The notes beneath the pieces were generated by a model. The model was given only the letters and a program-made list of their open reading frames with translations, had not been told where the DNA came from and ran no database searches. A stretch of DNA of 64,000 nucleotides from Shewanella abyssi (GTDB taxonomy: Bacteria; Pseudomonadota; Gammaproteobacteria; Enterobacterales; Shewanellaceae). The translations under genes were made by a program, and so were the position numbers. The stretch is from positions 1 through 64,000 of the forward strand of contig NZ_JAKIKR010000008.1 in assembly GCF_023284025.1 (NCBI RefSeq), given 5' to 3'. Shown here piece by piece: positions 19,002 to 26,655 of this stretch (within the stretch, counting starts at the first letter, position 1; every line of letters starts with the position of its first letter).

Positions 19002-19308
19002 AGCATCTGCAGGACTGGCTTTAGCCAGGAAGATTTTCTTCCTATACCTTAGTTATTCCAATAAGTTATCTTTATATTCTCTCGCAGCTAAAGCAGCTCC
19101 TACAGGGAAAGATAAACCCCATTAAACCTCACAGCCATAGTTGTAGGACCGGCTTCAGCCGGGAAGCTTTTCTTCGACACCTTGTAAACCTTAGTTATTC
19201 CAATAAGGTATCTTTATATTCTCTCGCAGCTAAAGCAGCTCCTACAGGGAAAGATAAACCCAATAAAACCTCACAGCCATAGTTGTAGGACCGGCTTCAG
19301 CCGGGAGA
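19002..19308. repeat. Tandem REP-like palindromic repeats, 142-bp period
   Basis: A unit with a forward element (GTAGGACCGGCTTCAGCCGG) and a reverse element (CGCAGCTAAAGCAGCTCCTA) occurs about 2.2 times with a period of 142 bases. Forward elements start near 19008, 19142 and 19284 and reverse elements near 19083 and 19225. The arrangement resembles BIMEs of enterobacteria. The last element ends six bases before the stop of the next gene. No RAYT transposase is visible in the window. Confidence 0.8.
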
Positions 19309-19313
19309 GGTGC

Positions 19314-20480
19314 CTAGCCTATCGAAATCGGTATCCTATTCCTGCCGAAATGCTCACAGGGCCCATCGAAACGTCCCGGAATTTGCGTACCACAATATTG
19401 GCACTTGCCGCTGTGATTCAGGTGATACTCACCTAACTCATACCAGTCTCGATTGATGACCAACTTATGACATGACGGGCAGTAACTGCTGCCTCCTTGG
19501 GTGTCATGAATATTGCCGGTATAGACATAGTTGAGCCCCTGAGCCAAAGCAATTTCTCTCGCCCGCATCAGTGTCGATGCAGGGGTTCTGGGCTTGTCTA
19601 ACATATGAAAGTCGGGATGAAAGGCACTGAAATGCAGGGGCACATCATGGCCTAAGTTATCGGCTATCCACTTGGTTTGTTGCTCCAGCTCTTTGACTGA
19701 GTCATTTTCATCGGGGATCAAGAGTGTGGTTATCTCGAACCATACCTGAGTCTCATGCTTAAGATAGAGCAAGGTATCGAGCACATCGCTAAGATTTCCG
19801 CTACATATCTTGTGATAGAAGTCTTGAGTAAAACCCTTTAGATCCACATTGGCCGCGTCCATATAGCGATAAAACTCGACTCTGGGCTCGGGGCAGATAT
19901 AGCCGGCTGTCACCGCCACTGAGTTTATCCCTAGCTCATGACAGGCCTGAGCCACATCGATGGCGTATTCGAGGAAGATAACCGGATCGTTATAGGTGAA
20001 GGCGATACTCCTGCAGCCCATGCGTTTGGCCGTTGCCGCCAATGATTCCGGACTGGCTTTCGAGCCTAAGGTATCGAACTCACGTGACTTACTGATGTCC
20101 CAGTTCTGACAGAACTTACAACAGAGATTGCAACCTGCGGTGCCAAAGGAAAGTACAGAACTACCGGGATAAAAATGATTCAGCGGTTTCTTCTCGATGG
20201 GATCGATACAGAAGCCACTGGAGCGACCATAGCTGGTGAGCTTTATCTCATTATCTATGTTTTGGCGCACGAAACAGACCCCACGTTTGCCCTCACGCAG
20301 CTGACAATGTCTGGGACATAAATCGCATTGCACCCTACCGTCATCCAGTTGGTGCCAGTACTTGGTTTTTACAGTACTCGTCTTTACAAGACTGCCTTGT
20401 GCAATATTAGTCTGTCCAGTATTGCTATTAACCAGATTGGTTTCACCTGTATTGGTACTCGATTTAGACATCATCAGCAT
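19314..20480 (-). CDS. amrS: AmmeMemoRadiSam system radical SAM enzyme
   Basis: Radical S-adenosylmethionine enzyme of 388 residues that goes with a Memo-like and an AMMECR1-like protein; the reaction is not established. The [4Fe-4S] cluster motif C117-x3-C121-x2-C124 is in GCNLCCKFCQNWDIS. More cysteines precede it (C52, C55, C59, C69), and a C-terminal CPSC...CQYC pair looks like a zinc ribbon. Residues 5-40 form a low-complexity Thr/Asn-rich stretch (TNTGETNLVNSNTGQTN) that is unusual for the family. Transcribed away from the Memo and AMMECR1 genes, with a chemoreceptor gene between. Its first bases and upstream region are duplicated at 22779-22840. Confidence 0.88.
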   Translation of the reverse strand: MLMMSKSSTNTGETNLVNSNTGQTNIAQGSLVKTSTVKTKYWHQLDDGRVQCDLCPRHCQLREGKRGVCFVRQNIDNEIKLTSYGRSSGFCIDPIEKKPLNHFYPGSSVLSFGTAGCNLCCKFCQNWDISKSREFDTLGSKASPESLAATAKRMGCRSIAFTYNDPVIFLEYAIDVAQACHELGINSVAVTAGYICPEPRVEFYRYMDAANVDLKGFTQDFYHKICSGNLSDVLDTLLYLKHETQVWFEITTLLIPDENDSVKELEQQTKWIADNLGHDVPLHFSAFHPDFHMLDKPRTPASTLMRAREIALAQGLNYVYTGNIHDTQGGSSYCPSCHKLVINRDWYELGEYHLNHSGKCQYCGTQIPGRFDGPCEHFGRNRIPISIG

Positions 20481-20516
20481 GTGTCCTGCTTGGCCTATAC
20501 TTAAAGCCTAGTTTAA
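20455..20516 (-). repeat. 62-bp direct repeat, copy 1, over the amrS start
   Basis: These 62 bases recur without a mismatch at 22779-22840. They cover the first eight or nine amrS codons and 36 bases upstream. About 20 further bases on the coding side match imperfectly. The two copies enclose the chemoreceptor gene. Confidence 0.95.
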
Positions 20517-20535
20517 AAAGCTTGGGTCAGGGATC

Positions 20536-20576
20536 AGCAAGCTGGATATCTGCGCGATATCGAAAAGCTAAATGCG
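20536..20576 (+). pseudogene. valS 3'-end fragment, copy 2
   Basis: AGCAAGCTGGATATCTGCGC and the bases after it (to GAAAAGCTAA) match valS 18789-18829 at 34 of 41 positions. In frame it reads QAGYLRDIEKLN beside val[13 protein letters not shown]. Most differences are in third codon positions, so it looks like the tail of a diverged valS allele. The frame stays open to a TAG inside the following terminator. Confidence 0.7.
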
Positions 20577-20609
20577 GTCACGAGTCAAACTTGCTCCCAG
20601 ACCAAAGAG

Positions 20610-20638
20610 AAAGGCAGTCATTAGACTGCCTTTTTTGT
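20610..20638 (+). terminator. Rho-independent terminator after the second valS tail
   Basis: Stem AAGGCAGTC-atta-GACTGCCTT followed by a T tract. It is in the plus orientation, although the nearest intact genes on both sides run on the minus strand, which fits an origin downstream of a valS copy. Confidence 0.88.
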
Positions 20639-20702
20639 TACCTGCAGTAAAATAAGCAACTAGCAAGGGGGTTAATACAAGGTCTGAAAAACCTATAGAA
20701 CC

Positions 20703-20771
20703 TATGTAGGACCGGCTTTAGCCGGGAGATGTGCCAACCATGAGCCATCGCAGCTAAAGCAGATCCTACAG
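20703..20771. repeat. REP-like pair between amrS and the chemoreceptor gene
   Basis: TGTAGGACCGGCTTTAGCCG and CGCAGCTAAAGCAGATCCTA in opposite orientation form one unit of the repeat seen in tandem at 19002-19308, with a shorter spacer. Confidence 0.8.
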
Positions 20772-20787
20772 GGAGATATTCCTAGGC

Positions 20788-22521
20788 TTAACTTATCCGG
20801 TAGCGCTCAACCTCTAGCCGCATAGACTCAGCCAGACTAGCAAGCTCACGAGTAGCTACGTTACTCTGCTCCGCACCAGCGGCAGTCTGATCGGAAATGT
20901 CGCTGATATTGATGATATTTTGATTTATCTCTTCGGTTACCGAACTCTGCTCTTCGGAAGCCGTCGCGATCTGCGCATTCAGGGCGTTGATCTGTTCGAT
21001 ACTGGCCATAATTTGCTGCAGTGCATCACCGGCTTGCTGTGATTTATCGACACTCAACTTCGCCTGCTCGGTGCCTCGCTCCATCATCACCATAGAATCA
21101 CGGGCCCCCTGTTGTAGTCGCTGGATCGTCTGCTGGATCTCTTCCGTGGAGTCCTGAGTCCGTTTAGCCAAATTACGAACCTCATCGGCCACGACGGCAA
21201 AGCCTCGTCCCTGCTCGCCGGCGCGAGCAGCCTCGATGGCAGCATTGAGCGCTAACAGGTTCGTTTGCTGGGAGATCCCCTGAATAACATCGACCACAGA
21301 GCCAATTTCATCTGAGTGTTGCGACAATAACTTCATCGCCTCGGTCGCACTGTCCATCTCTTTAGACAGGGTTTCTATGACCTTAATGCTCTCATCGACA
21401 ATACTCTGACCATTACTGGCGGCGCCATTGGCTTCCTCTGAGGTTGTCGCGGCGGCAGCGGCGTTCTGAGCCACCTCACGTACCGTCGCCGTAAACTGAT
21501 GAATCGCGGTTGCGATCAGCTGGGTCTGTTGCTGCTGCTCGACCACATTACGTTGGGTCTGAGTCGACACCACAGAGTTTTCTTCGGCAGAGCTTGCCAA
21601 TCTGGATGTCGAATCATGGGTGTTTTGCACCGCATGCTGAAACCTGGATGCAATTTGATTCACATACTCTGCAATATGTGAAAACTCATCGTCTCCCCCC
21701 AGCTCGATACGCTGGGTCAGATCGCCGTTTGCGATTGCATCGGCGGTATTTTCCAGTTGCGTGACAGCATGATTCATCCGTCTGATGATAAGCATTGAGC
21801 CCAAGGTGGTAACCAGAATACTGACACCTGAAAATAGCAGTACTAACAGGGTGAAGGCGGCAATATCCTCTTGGGAGCGAATAAACATGCCTTCGCCCTC
21901 TATTATTTGCAATGCTTGGAATTTTTCGGCAGCGGCGTCAATTTTGACGAACAGGGGATTAATCTGTGTTAGTAATATCCGGTCCGAATCTTCATAGGCT
22001 CCGCCTTGCAGTGCAGCCAGGGCGGGGTCGAAACCTGTATCTGTGATGCTGTCGAGCCCAGTGGCGAGGCGGTCGATCTGCACTTTTTCTTCGGCTATCA
22101 GCGAGGCGGTGAGCAGTTCATCGTCGACGATATAATGCAGTGAGTCGAGGGAGGCTTTCACCGCCAGTACATGCCTATCTAGCGAGTGGTCATGCATGGC
22201 CGCAGCCTTAGTGCTAGGATCATGTTGCAACGCCAGCAGCAATTCACTACGGGCATTGCCCAAGTCGTTAAGAACCTTACCTATATTGATACTATGTTGC
22301 ATACCCTGGCTGTATAGTTCTTCGATGGAAGCTCCCGCCTCCTCCATCCCGGAAATGCCCTTGTATCCTAAAAAAACGAATGCGATAACCGTCAATAGGA
22401 CTATCGCTTGCAACTGGAATCTGATCGACTTCATCCGCTGTAGCGAACCGGAAGTTTGCCGGTGAGCAACAACGACGGCAGCATCGGTCCTCTCCCCCTG
22501 AATAGCTAAGCCAACTGACAT
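20788..22521 (-). CDS. Methyl-accepting chemotaxis protein
   Basis: Inner-membrane chemoreceptor of 577 residues that signals through CheW/CheA. A first membrane helix lies at about 36-55 ([17 protein letters not shown]), a periplasmic four-helix-bundle type sensor at about 56-215, a second membrane helix at about 217-240 and a HAMP domain at about 240-295. A cytoplasmic coiled coil with the highly conserved tip ([20 protein letters not shown]) follows. The ligand is unknown. The ATG at 22521 is preferred for its AAGGGG ribosome binding site; MKSIRFQ (22434) is an alternative start giving a more usual N-terminus. The gene lies between 62-bp direct repeats and next to a valS-tail fragment, so it was probably inserted into the AMMECR1 locus. 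Confidence 0.92.
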   Translation of the reverse strand: MSVGLAIQGERTDAAVVVAHRQTSGSLQRMKSIRFQLQAIVLLTVIAFVFLGYKGISGMEEAGASIEELYSQGMQHSINIGKVLNDLGNARSELLLALQHDPSTKAAAMHDHSLDRHVLAVKASLDSLHYIVDDELLTASLIAEEKVQIDRLATGLDSITDTGFDPALAALQGGAYEDSDRILLTQINPLFVKIDAAAEKFQALQIIEGEGMFIRSQEDIAAFTLLVLLFSGVSILVTTLGSMLIIRRMNHAVTQLENTADAIANGDLTQRIELGGDDEFSHIAEYVNQIASRFQHAVQNTHDSTSRLASSAEENSVVSTQTQRNVVEQQQQTQLIATAIHQFTATVREVAQNAAAAATTSEEANGAASNGQSIVDESIKVIETLSKEMDSATEAMKLLSQHSDEIGSVVDVIQGISQQTNLLALNAAIEAARAGEQGRGFAVVADEVRNLAKRTQDSTEEIQQTIQRLQQGARDSMVMMERGTEQAKLSVDKSQQAGDALQQIMASIEQINALNAQIATASEEQSSVTEEINQNIINISDISDQTAAGAEQSNVATRELASLAESMRLEVERYRIS

Positions 22522-22573
22522 GAAATCCCCTTTTTATTGTTAGTGTGATTATGTAATTATGTAAGGTGCAATG

Positions 22574-22620
22574 GCGTAATGGTGTAATGGTGTAATGGTG
22601 TAATGTTGCGATGGTGTAAT
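22574..22620. repeat. Octamer repeats upstream of the chemoreceptor gene
   Basis: Six units of GTGTAATG or close variants, three of them exact, lie 53-99 bases before the chemoreceptor start. Copy-number change here would alter promoter spacing, though no promoter is clear. Confidence 0.8.
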
Positions 22621-22754
22621 AGTGTAAGCACTTAATATATAGACTAATGCGAACCAAGTTATTGAGATAAGCCACATTTTTGATTGCGAGCGCCAACAGT
22701 ACCTACTAATAGGTATTGACATTGACTGGTAACTGGAAGTTAAAGTAAGTATTG

Positions 22755-22804
22755 GCAGGGTTAGTTTCATCTGTCTTTGTACTCGATTTAGACATCATCA
22801 GCAT
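22755..22804 (-). pseudogene. 5' remnant of a second amrS copy
   Basis: On the minus strand ATG 22804 opens a frame MLMMSKSSTKTDETNPAN that parallels the amrS N-terminus (MLMMSKSSTNTGETNLVN) and then loses all similarity. It is a gene fragment left next to the Memo gene when amrS was separated from it. Confidence 0.75.
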
Positions 22805-22840
22805 GTGTCCTGCTTGGCCTATACTTAAAGCCTAGTTTAA
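22779..22840 (-). repeat. 62-bp direct repeat, copy 2, next to the Memo-like gene
   Basis: Identical to 20455-20516. Its last base is the first base of the upstream candidate start codon of the Memo-like gene. The distance between copies is 2324 bases. Confidence 0.95.
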
Positions 22841-23673
22841 TGAGTCTGGCCAGATATCAGATGCTAAGTTCCATTCGCCCTCCCGCCGTCGCAGGACTGT
22901 TTTATCCGGCAGATCCTATGGTGCTATCCGCTGAGCTAGCCAGCTATATGGCTCAGGCTCAGGCGCCGCTAGAACAAATATCCAATACGATACCTAAAGC
23001 AATTATCGTGCCTCATGCGGGTTATATTTACTCAGGCCTGGTGGCCGCTCATGGCTTCTGCCACATCGAGAACAACAAACATAAAATTAAACGCGTGGTT
23101 TTACTCGGTCCCGCCCATACCCTTTATCTGCAAGGCTGTGCCATCCCCGCAAGCAGCCACTTCTCCACGCCCCTGGGCAAGTTGACCATTAACCGTTCTG
23201 ACGCTGCAAAATTGGCTGCATATGATGCCGTCACCATCTCCAACATTCCCCATAGAGAGGAGCACAGCCTGGAAGTCGAACTGCCTTTCCTGCAGCATTG
23301 CCTGGATGAATTTGAGATCCTCCCCATCCTAGTGGGTGACATAGCCCCTGAGCTGATGGCCGAACTGTTGGAGTTAGTCTGGGGTGGAGAGGAAACCTTG
23401 ATTGTTGTCAGCTCAGATCTAAGCCACTTTCATCCCTATGATGAAGCTAAGCGATTAGACCGGCAAACTTGCCAGAAAATCCTGGCCAATAACTGCGACA
23501 TATCTTCCGAGCAAGCCTGCGGCTGCCGTTCACTTAATGCGCTTTCTCTGCAGCTTATACGTCATAATTTAAGCATCGCTCAGCTGAGTTATCAAAACTC
23601 GGGTGACTGTATCACTAGCTATGCAGCTGACAAAAATCGGGTGGTCGGCTATGCCAGCTTTGTCATCAGTTAA
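22840..23673 (+). CDS. amrB: AmmeMemoRadiSam system protein B (Memo-like)
   Basis: Homologue of the Memo family, related in fold to metal-dependent extradiol dioxygenases. 277 residues from the ATG at 22840; the ATG at 22861 (MLSSIRPPAVAGLFYPADP) is an equally good start. Conserved features are RPPAVAGLFYP, VPHAGYIYSG with a metal-site histidine, LLGPAH, EHSLEVELPFLQ and VSSDLSHFHPYDEA. The substrate is unknown. The next gene, for the AMMECR1-like protein, overlaps its 3' end by 23 bases, so the two are translationally coupled. Originally it was probably divergent from amrS across a short intergenic region. Confidence 0.9.
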   Translation: MSLARYQMLSSIRPPAVAGLFYPADPMVLSAELASYMAQAQAPLEQISNTIPKAIIVPHAGYIYSGLVAAHGFCHIENNKHKIKRVVLLGPAHTLYLQGCAIPASSHFSTPLGKLTINRSDAAKLAAYDAVTISNIPHREEHSLEVELPFLQHCLDEFEILPILVGDIAPELMAELLELVWGGEETLIVVSSDLSHFHPYDEAKRLDRQTCQKILANNCDISSEQACGCRSLNALSLQLIRHNLSIAQLSYQNSGDCITSYAADKNRVVGYASFVIS

Positions 23674-24283
23674 CCTGACCGAGTCTGAGAAATGTCGATT
23701 GTTAGCACTGGCGCGTAGCAGCTTAGTTGATTCATTTGACTCAGTTCCAGCGGTCAATCGCCCCCCCACTTCGTATCATCAACTCCCCACTTCTCATTGC
23801 AAACTCCCAGATGAAGCCGTTATCGAATTGAAGCTAGGTTGTTTCGTTACCCTGACACTCGATGGTGAACTCAAAGGCTGCATGGGCTGCATAGAAGGTG
23901 AGCAACCTCTGTCTAAAAGCATCCCGGATCTGGCCACCAGCAGCGCCTTCGACGATCGGCGCTTCTCACCGCTACTGGAGTCTCAGTTAGGCCGAGTCTC
24001 AATAGAGATATCTCTGCTCTCACCTCTTACCCCCTTAAATGTCAGCAGCCAGGCTCAGCTTGAGGAATACTTAGCGCGGGATCATTGTGGTTTAGTGCTT
24101 AAAGAAGAGGGGTTAAGAGCCGTGTTTCTTCCTCAGGTCTGGGAGCACTTTTCCGGCCCCAAAGCTTTTATCGACGCCCTGAAAGTGAAGGGCGGCTGGC
24201 CCGGAAATTATTGGTCAGATAAGATAGAAGTTAAGCTATTTAAGGTTATCCACTTCAGCGAAAAGTCGGGTCTGGAAACCTAA
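23651..24283 (+). CDS. amrA: AmmeMemoRadiSam system protein A (AMMECR1 domain)
   Basis: AMMECR1-domain protein of 210 residues; function not established. The family hallmark LKGCMGCIEG lies near residue 74, followed by DRRFSPL and a C-terminal WPGNYWSDKIEVKLFKV. It overlaps the end of the Memo-like gene by 23 bases. The start at 23651 was taken because it gives the family N-terminus ahead of NLTESEKCRLLALARSS; starts upstream lie deeper inside the Memo gene. Residues 36-50 (NRPPTSYHQLPTSH) form a short insertion of low complexity. Confidence 0.88.
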   Translation: MPALSSVNLTESEKCRLLALARSSLVDSFDSVPAVNRPPTSYHQLPTSHCKLPDEAVIELKLGCFVTLTLDGELKGCMGCIEGEQPLSKSIPDLATSSAFDDRRFSPLLESQLGRVSIEISLLSPLTPLNVSSQAQLEEYLARDHCGLVLKEEGLRAVFLPQVWEHFSGPKAFIDALKVKGGWPGNYWSDKIEVKLFKVIHFSEKSGLET

Positions 24284-24355
24284 TTAAGCATTAACAGCAA
24301 ATTATAGATTCAAACTCATATTGATGTATGAATATGAGCTCCCATCTATCCTAAA

Positions 24356-24463
24356 CATACTGTGTTTACTGTTCTTTATTCCAGGCGTGCTCCACGCGTT
24401 ATGGGTTGTCACCAAGTAGCATTTTTCCAGCACTATCCTTGTGCTCAGTTAGCACAGTCAACG
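24356..24463 (+). pseudogene. 3' fragment of yqaE and its downstream region
   Basis: These 108 bases match 26531-26638 without gaps and with about nine differences. They encode the last third of the YqaE-like protein (ILCLLFFIPGVLHALWVVTK and stop) and 43 bases beyond. The 5' part of the gene is absent. The fragment joins directly to a valS tail at the shared bases TCAACG. Confidence 0.88.
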
Positions 24464-24507
24464 TGATATTGAAAAGCTAACGGAGCTGGCCAAGCTTGAA
24501 GGTTAAG
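24458..24507 (+). pseudogene. valS 3'-end fragment, copy 3
   Basis: TCAACGTGATATTGAAAAGC and the following bases match valS from 18802. After an in-frame gap the fragment ends with GCCAAGCTTGAAGGTTAA, reading [15 protein letters not shown] and stop beside val[22 protein letters not shown]. It is a plausible alternative valS ending, followed by its own terminator. Confidence 0.85.
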
Positions 24508-24537
24508 CCTTTTAACTTAAGCTAACCTGATAAAGAA

Positions 24538-24567
24538 TAAGGCAACCTTGCGGTTGCCTTTTTTATT
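24538..24567 (+). terminator. Rho-independent terminator after the third valS tail
   Basis: Stem AAGGCAACC-ttgc-GGTTGCCTT with a T tract, 31 bases past the TAA of the fragment, the position expected for an original valS terminator. Confidence 0.88.
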
Positions 24568-24684
24568 GGTCTTCAGCCAAGTGACTCTATGACTTAGCCT
24601 TTAAGGCCGCAGTCCTTCTTTGCTACAAGGCATTTTAGCGCATTAACAACCAATAACAAGCTGCCAAAAGATATGAACTAGCAA

Positions 24685-25092
24685 CTAGAGTAAATTATGC
24701 TTAGTCAACTCAGAGGCCAATAATGATTGGTGAAAGCCGTTAATTATTCGATTGCCTATAACAATTTTTGGCACACCTGCCAAGTCAATAGAGGAGTACA
24801 GCTTGTCGGTAGTCGCATCACCCTGCTCTATATCTCTCTCGGTAAAAGCGATATTATTCTCGGTTAAATACTCTTTCGCTTTCTTACAATAAGGGCACCA
24901 TTGAGTGGTATAGATGACCACTTTATTATTGGTTTCCTCAAAATGTGCTTGGGTATTCACATCGACATAATCTGGCACTTGATTGTACCACTGCCAACCT
25001 TGCTTAGCGCCTAGCCCGAGCCCTAACCCTACAGCGATAATCAAGGCATAACTAGCAACATTTCTAATTTTAGTTAACCATCCGCTACTCAT
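24685..25092 (-). CDS. Membrane-tethered glutaredoxin-like protein
   Basis: Thiol-disulfide protein of 135 residues. An N-terminal membrane helix (about 12-30, YALIIAVGLGLGLGA) is followed by a glutaredoxin domain (about 55-135) with the redox site CPYC in TTQWCPYCKKAKEYL and the cis-proline loop LAGVPKIVIGN. The positive residues (K8, R10) before the helix suggest an N-in topology with the catalytic domain outside the inner membrane, which is unusual for a glutaredoxin; this is inferred from sequence only. Just upstream on the same strand is a gene for a small exported peptide with four cysteines, a possible substrate. A hairpin terminator lies between them. Confidence 0.82.
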   Translation of the reverse strand: MSSGWLTKIRNVASYALIIAVGLGLGLGAKQGWQWYNQVPDYVDVNTQAHFEETNNKVVIYTTQWCPYCKKAKEYLTENNIAFTERDIEQGDATTDKLYSSIDLAGVPKIVIGNRIINGFHQSLLASELTKHNLL

Positions 25093-25154
25093 ATTTTGAC
25101 CTTTTAATTTTAAAATCGTTGCAACTCGATGTAACGGTTTACATCATTCAATCA

Positions 25155-25188
25155 CGAAAAATGGCACCTTGATGCAAGATGCCATTTT
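25155..25188 (-). terminator. Rho-independent terminator after the cysteine-rich peptide gene
   Basis: Arms AAAATGGCA / TGCCATTTT, with T residues following on the minus strand, 28 bases past the stop at 25216. Confidence 0.75.
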
Positions 25189-25215
25189 GAATCTAAATAG
25201 CCCTAACAGTGCTAT

Positions 25216-25404
25216 TTAACGTGGCCCAGAACCTGGGCAGTAACGTCGTAGCATCTCGCAATACATAGAACCCGGATCATTAACATCATCACACATTTCC
25301 TCCAACGAACTACAGCTCGGGATTGCGACTACCGAGGTAGACATCGCTCCCATGCCTACGCCAAAACTTAATGCCAATATCGCGACCTTTAACTTTTTAT
25401 TCAT
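25216..25404 (-). CDS. Small exported cysteine-rich peptide, function unknown
   Basis: 62-residue precursor. A signal peptide (MNKKLKVAILALSFGVGMGA, likely cut near VVA) precedes a mature part of about 35 residues with four cysteines in the pattern C-x6-C-x10-C-x6-C and a Pro/Gly-rich C-terminus. No family was recognised. The start ATG 25404 was chosen over in-frame upstream starts because GGA precedes it and a signal peptide follows at once. It lies between an AraC-type regulator gene and a membrane glutaredoxin gene on the same strand. Four cysteines fit two disulfides formed outside the cytoplasm. Confidence 0.65.
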   Translation of the reverse strand: MNKKLKVAILALSFGVGMGAMSTSVVAIPSCSSLEEMCDDVNDPGSMYCEMLRRYCPGSGPR

Positions 25405-25638
25405 TTGAAAAATTCCATTTAATCTATTTAATAATTTACTCAGTAATCGAGTTAGTAACTGATTGAGTAATTCCCTTAGTAATAGCCCTATCAAGCAGCT
25501 ATTTATTCGCCTTTCAGCGAACTCTATCTTAGGCGTTACTCACAACATCACGGTAAAACAAAATCGACCAAAACTAGCACTAGGAGGACAGAAACAGCAA
25601 CCAAATGGACATTCATGTAACGCTCTCAAGGATCGAGT

Positions 25639-26097
25639 TTATGAGACCTTTGACAGTGATTTTAACTCTGTACAATAAATCGAAGTATTAAGCTGCAATT
25701 GATATTGTTTCGGTGAAACCCCAAACTCTCGCCTAAAACATTTTGTGAAGTAAGAGCTAGAGGAGAAACCCACTTGTTCGCAAATCTGCACAATTTGCAG
25801 TTCCCTTTCAAACAACGCCAGCGCTTTATTGAGTCTAAATCGACACAAAACCTGGCTAAAGTTCATCCCAAAAGCTACCCGTAATTTTCGGTGTAAATGC
25901 CGATGACTCATCGACAGGCTTTTAGCTACGTCAACATGGTTTAACGGCTGGTGATAATTTCCGGCTAAAATAAAACTGAACCTTTCAGTAAAATTGCCAC
26001 CTTTATCTCCTATGACTTCTGGCGGAAGCGGAGGTAGACAGGGCAACGCCTGAGTACGACTCTCCTGATTGAATGAGTAAGTTTGCATAAAATCCAT
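25639..26097 (-). CDS. AraC-family transcriptional regulator
   Basis: Protein of 152 residues. The C-terminal two-thirds is an AraC/XylS DNA-binding domain with two helix-turn-helix units (HVDVAKSLSMSHRHLHRKLR and IVQICEQVGFSSSSYFTKCF) ending in the signature FRREFGVSPKQY. The N-terminal 35 residues are too short for a sugar-binding cupin, so ligand control is unclear. It resembles the DNA-binding half found at the end of larger sensors. On the same strand as, and 234 bases upstream of, the cysteine-rich peptide gene, which it may control. Confidence 0.88.
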   Translation of the reverse strand: MDFMQTYSFNQESRTQALPCLPPLPPEVIGDKGGNFTERFSFILAGNYHQPLNHVDVAKSLSMSHRHLHRKLRVAFGMNFSQVLCRFRLNKALALFERELQIVQICEQVGFSSSSYFTKCFRREFGVSPKQYQLQLNTSIYCTELKSLSKVS

Positions 26098-26429
26098 TTA
26101 TCCTACTAATAAAGTCCAATTTCATTAATTGCTAATAAAATATTTATGTCATACTGCATAACCGTATACAGGATACAAAACACACCTTATTGTTACACTA
26201 AATTACAGCAATTTAAAATAGCTTCATCCGTCTAAACGCTCACACAGACCGATAGCCAATAATCGATTTAAACCGTTACTTCCATTCTCTTAGCCCCCCC
26301 ACAGGCCATAACGTTTACAAAATCACTATTTTAGATTAAGTTTATATTTACAGTCTAAAGCAGCCGTCATCTTGGCCAGTTGCTGGTCGTCAATAACAAA
26401 GCTATTATCTTACTAAAGGGAAATACTCT
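26098..26429. other. Intergenic region between araC-type gene and yqaE
   Basis: No gene seen in 332 bases. It must hold divergent promoters; no firm boxes identified. Confidence 0.4.
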
Positions 26430-26594
26430 ATGGATACCAACAAGTTATTACTGATCATCATTGCGATATTATTACCACCAGTGGCGGTTTTCCTCAAAAG
26501 TGGCGTGGGTAAAGACTTAGTTATCAATATCATTCTGTGTTTACTGTTCTTTATTCCAGGCGTGCTACACGCGTTGTGGGTTGTCACCAAGTAG
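26430..26594 (+). CDS. YqaE/Pmp3 family small membrane protein
   Basis: 54-residue membrane protein with two hydrophobic helices: LLLIIIAILLPPVAVFLKSG and VINIILCLLFFIPGVLHALW. This is the UPF0057/Pmp3 pattern, proteins linked to membrane stress and ion homeostasis. ATG 26430 has AAAGGGA upstream. Its last third and 43 downstream bases are duplicated at 24356-24463, joined to a valS tail, so this gene was one border of an old duplication. Confidence 0.88.
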   Translation: MDTNKLLLIIIAILLPPVAVFLKSGVGKDLVINIILCLLFFIPGVLHALWVVTK

Positions 26595-26655
26595 CATTTT
26601 TCCTGTACTATCATTGTGCTCAGCTATCGCAGTCAACGCGTAAAACAACCTTGTT

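Noticed and set aside
18869..24600. Integrase or transposase that would explain the valS-end insertions
   Set aside because: All open frames in the block are accounted for by other genes or are shadows; no recombinase is present, so the mechanism stays open.
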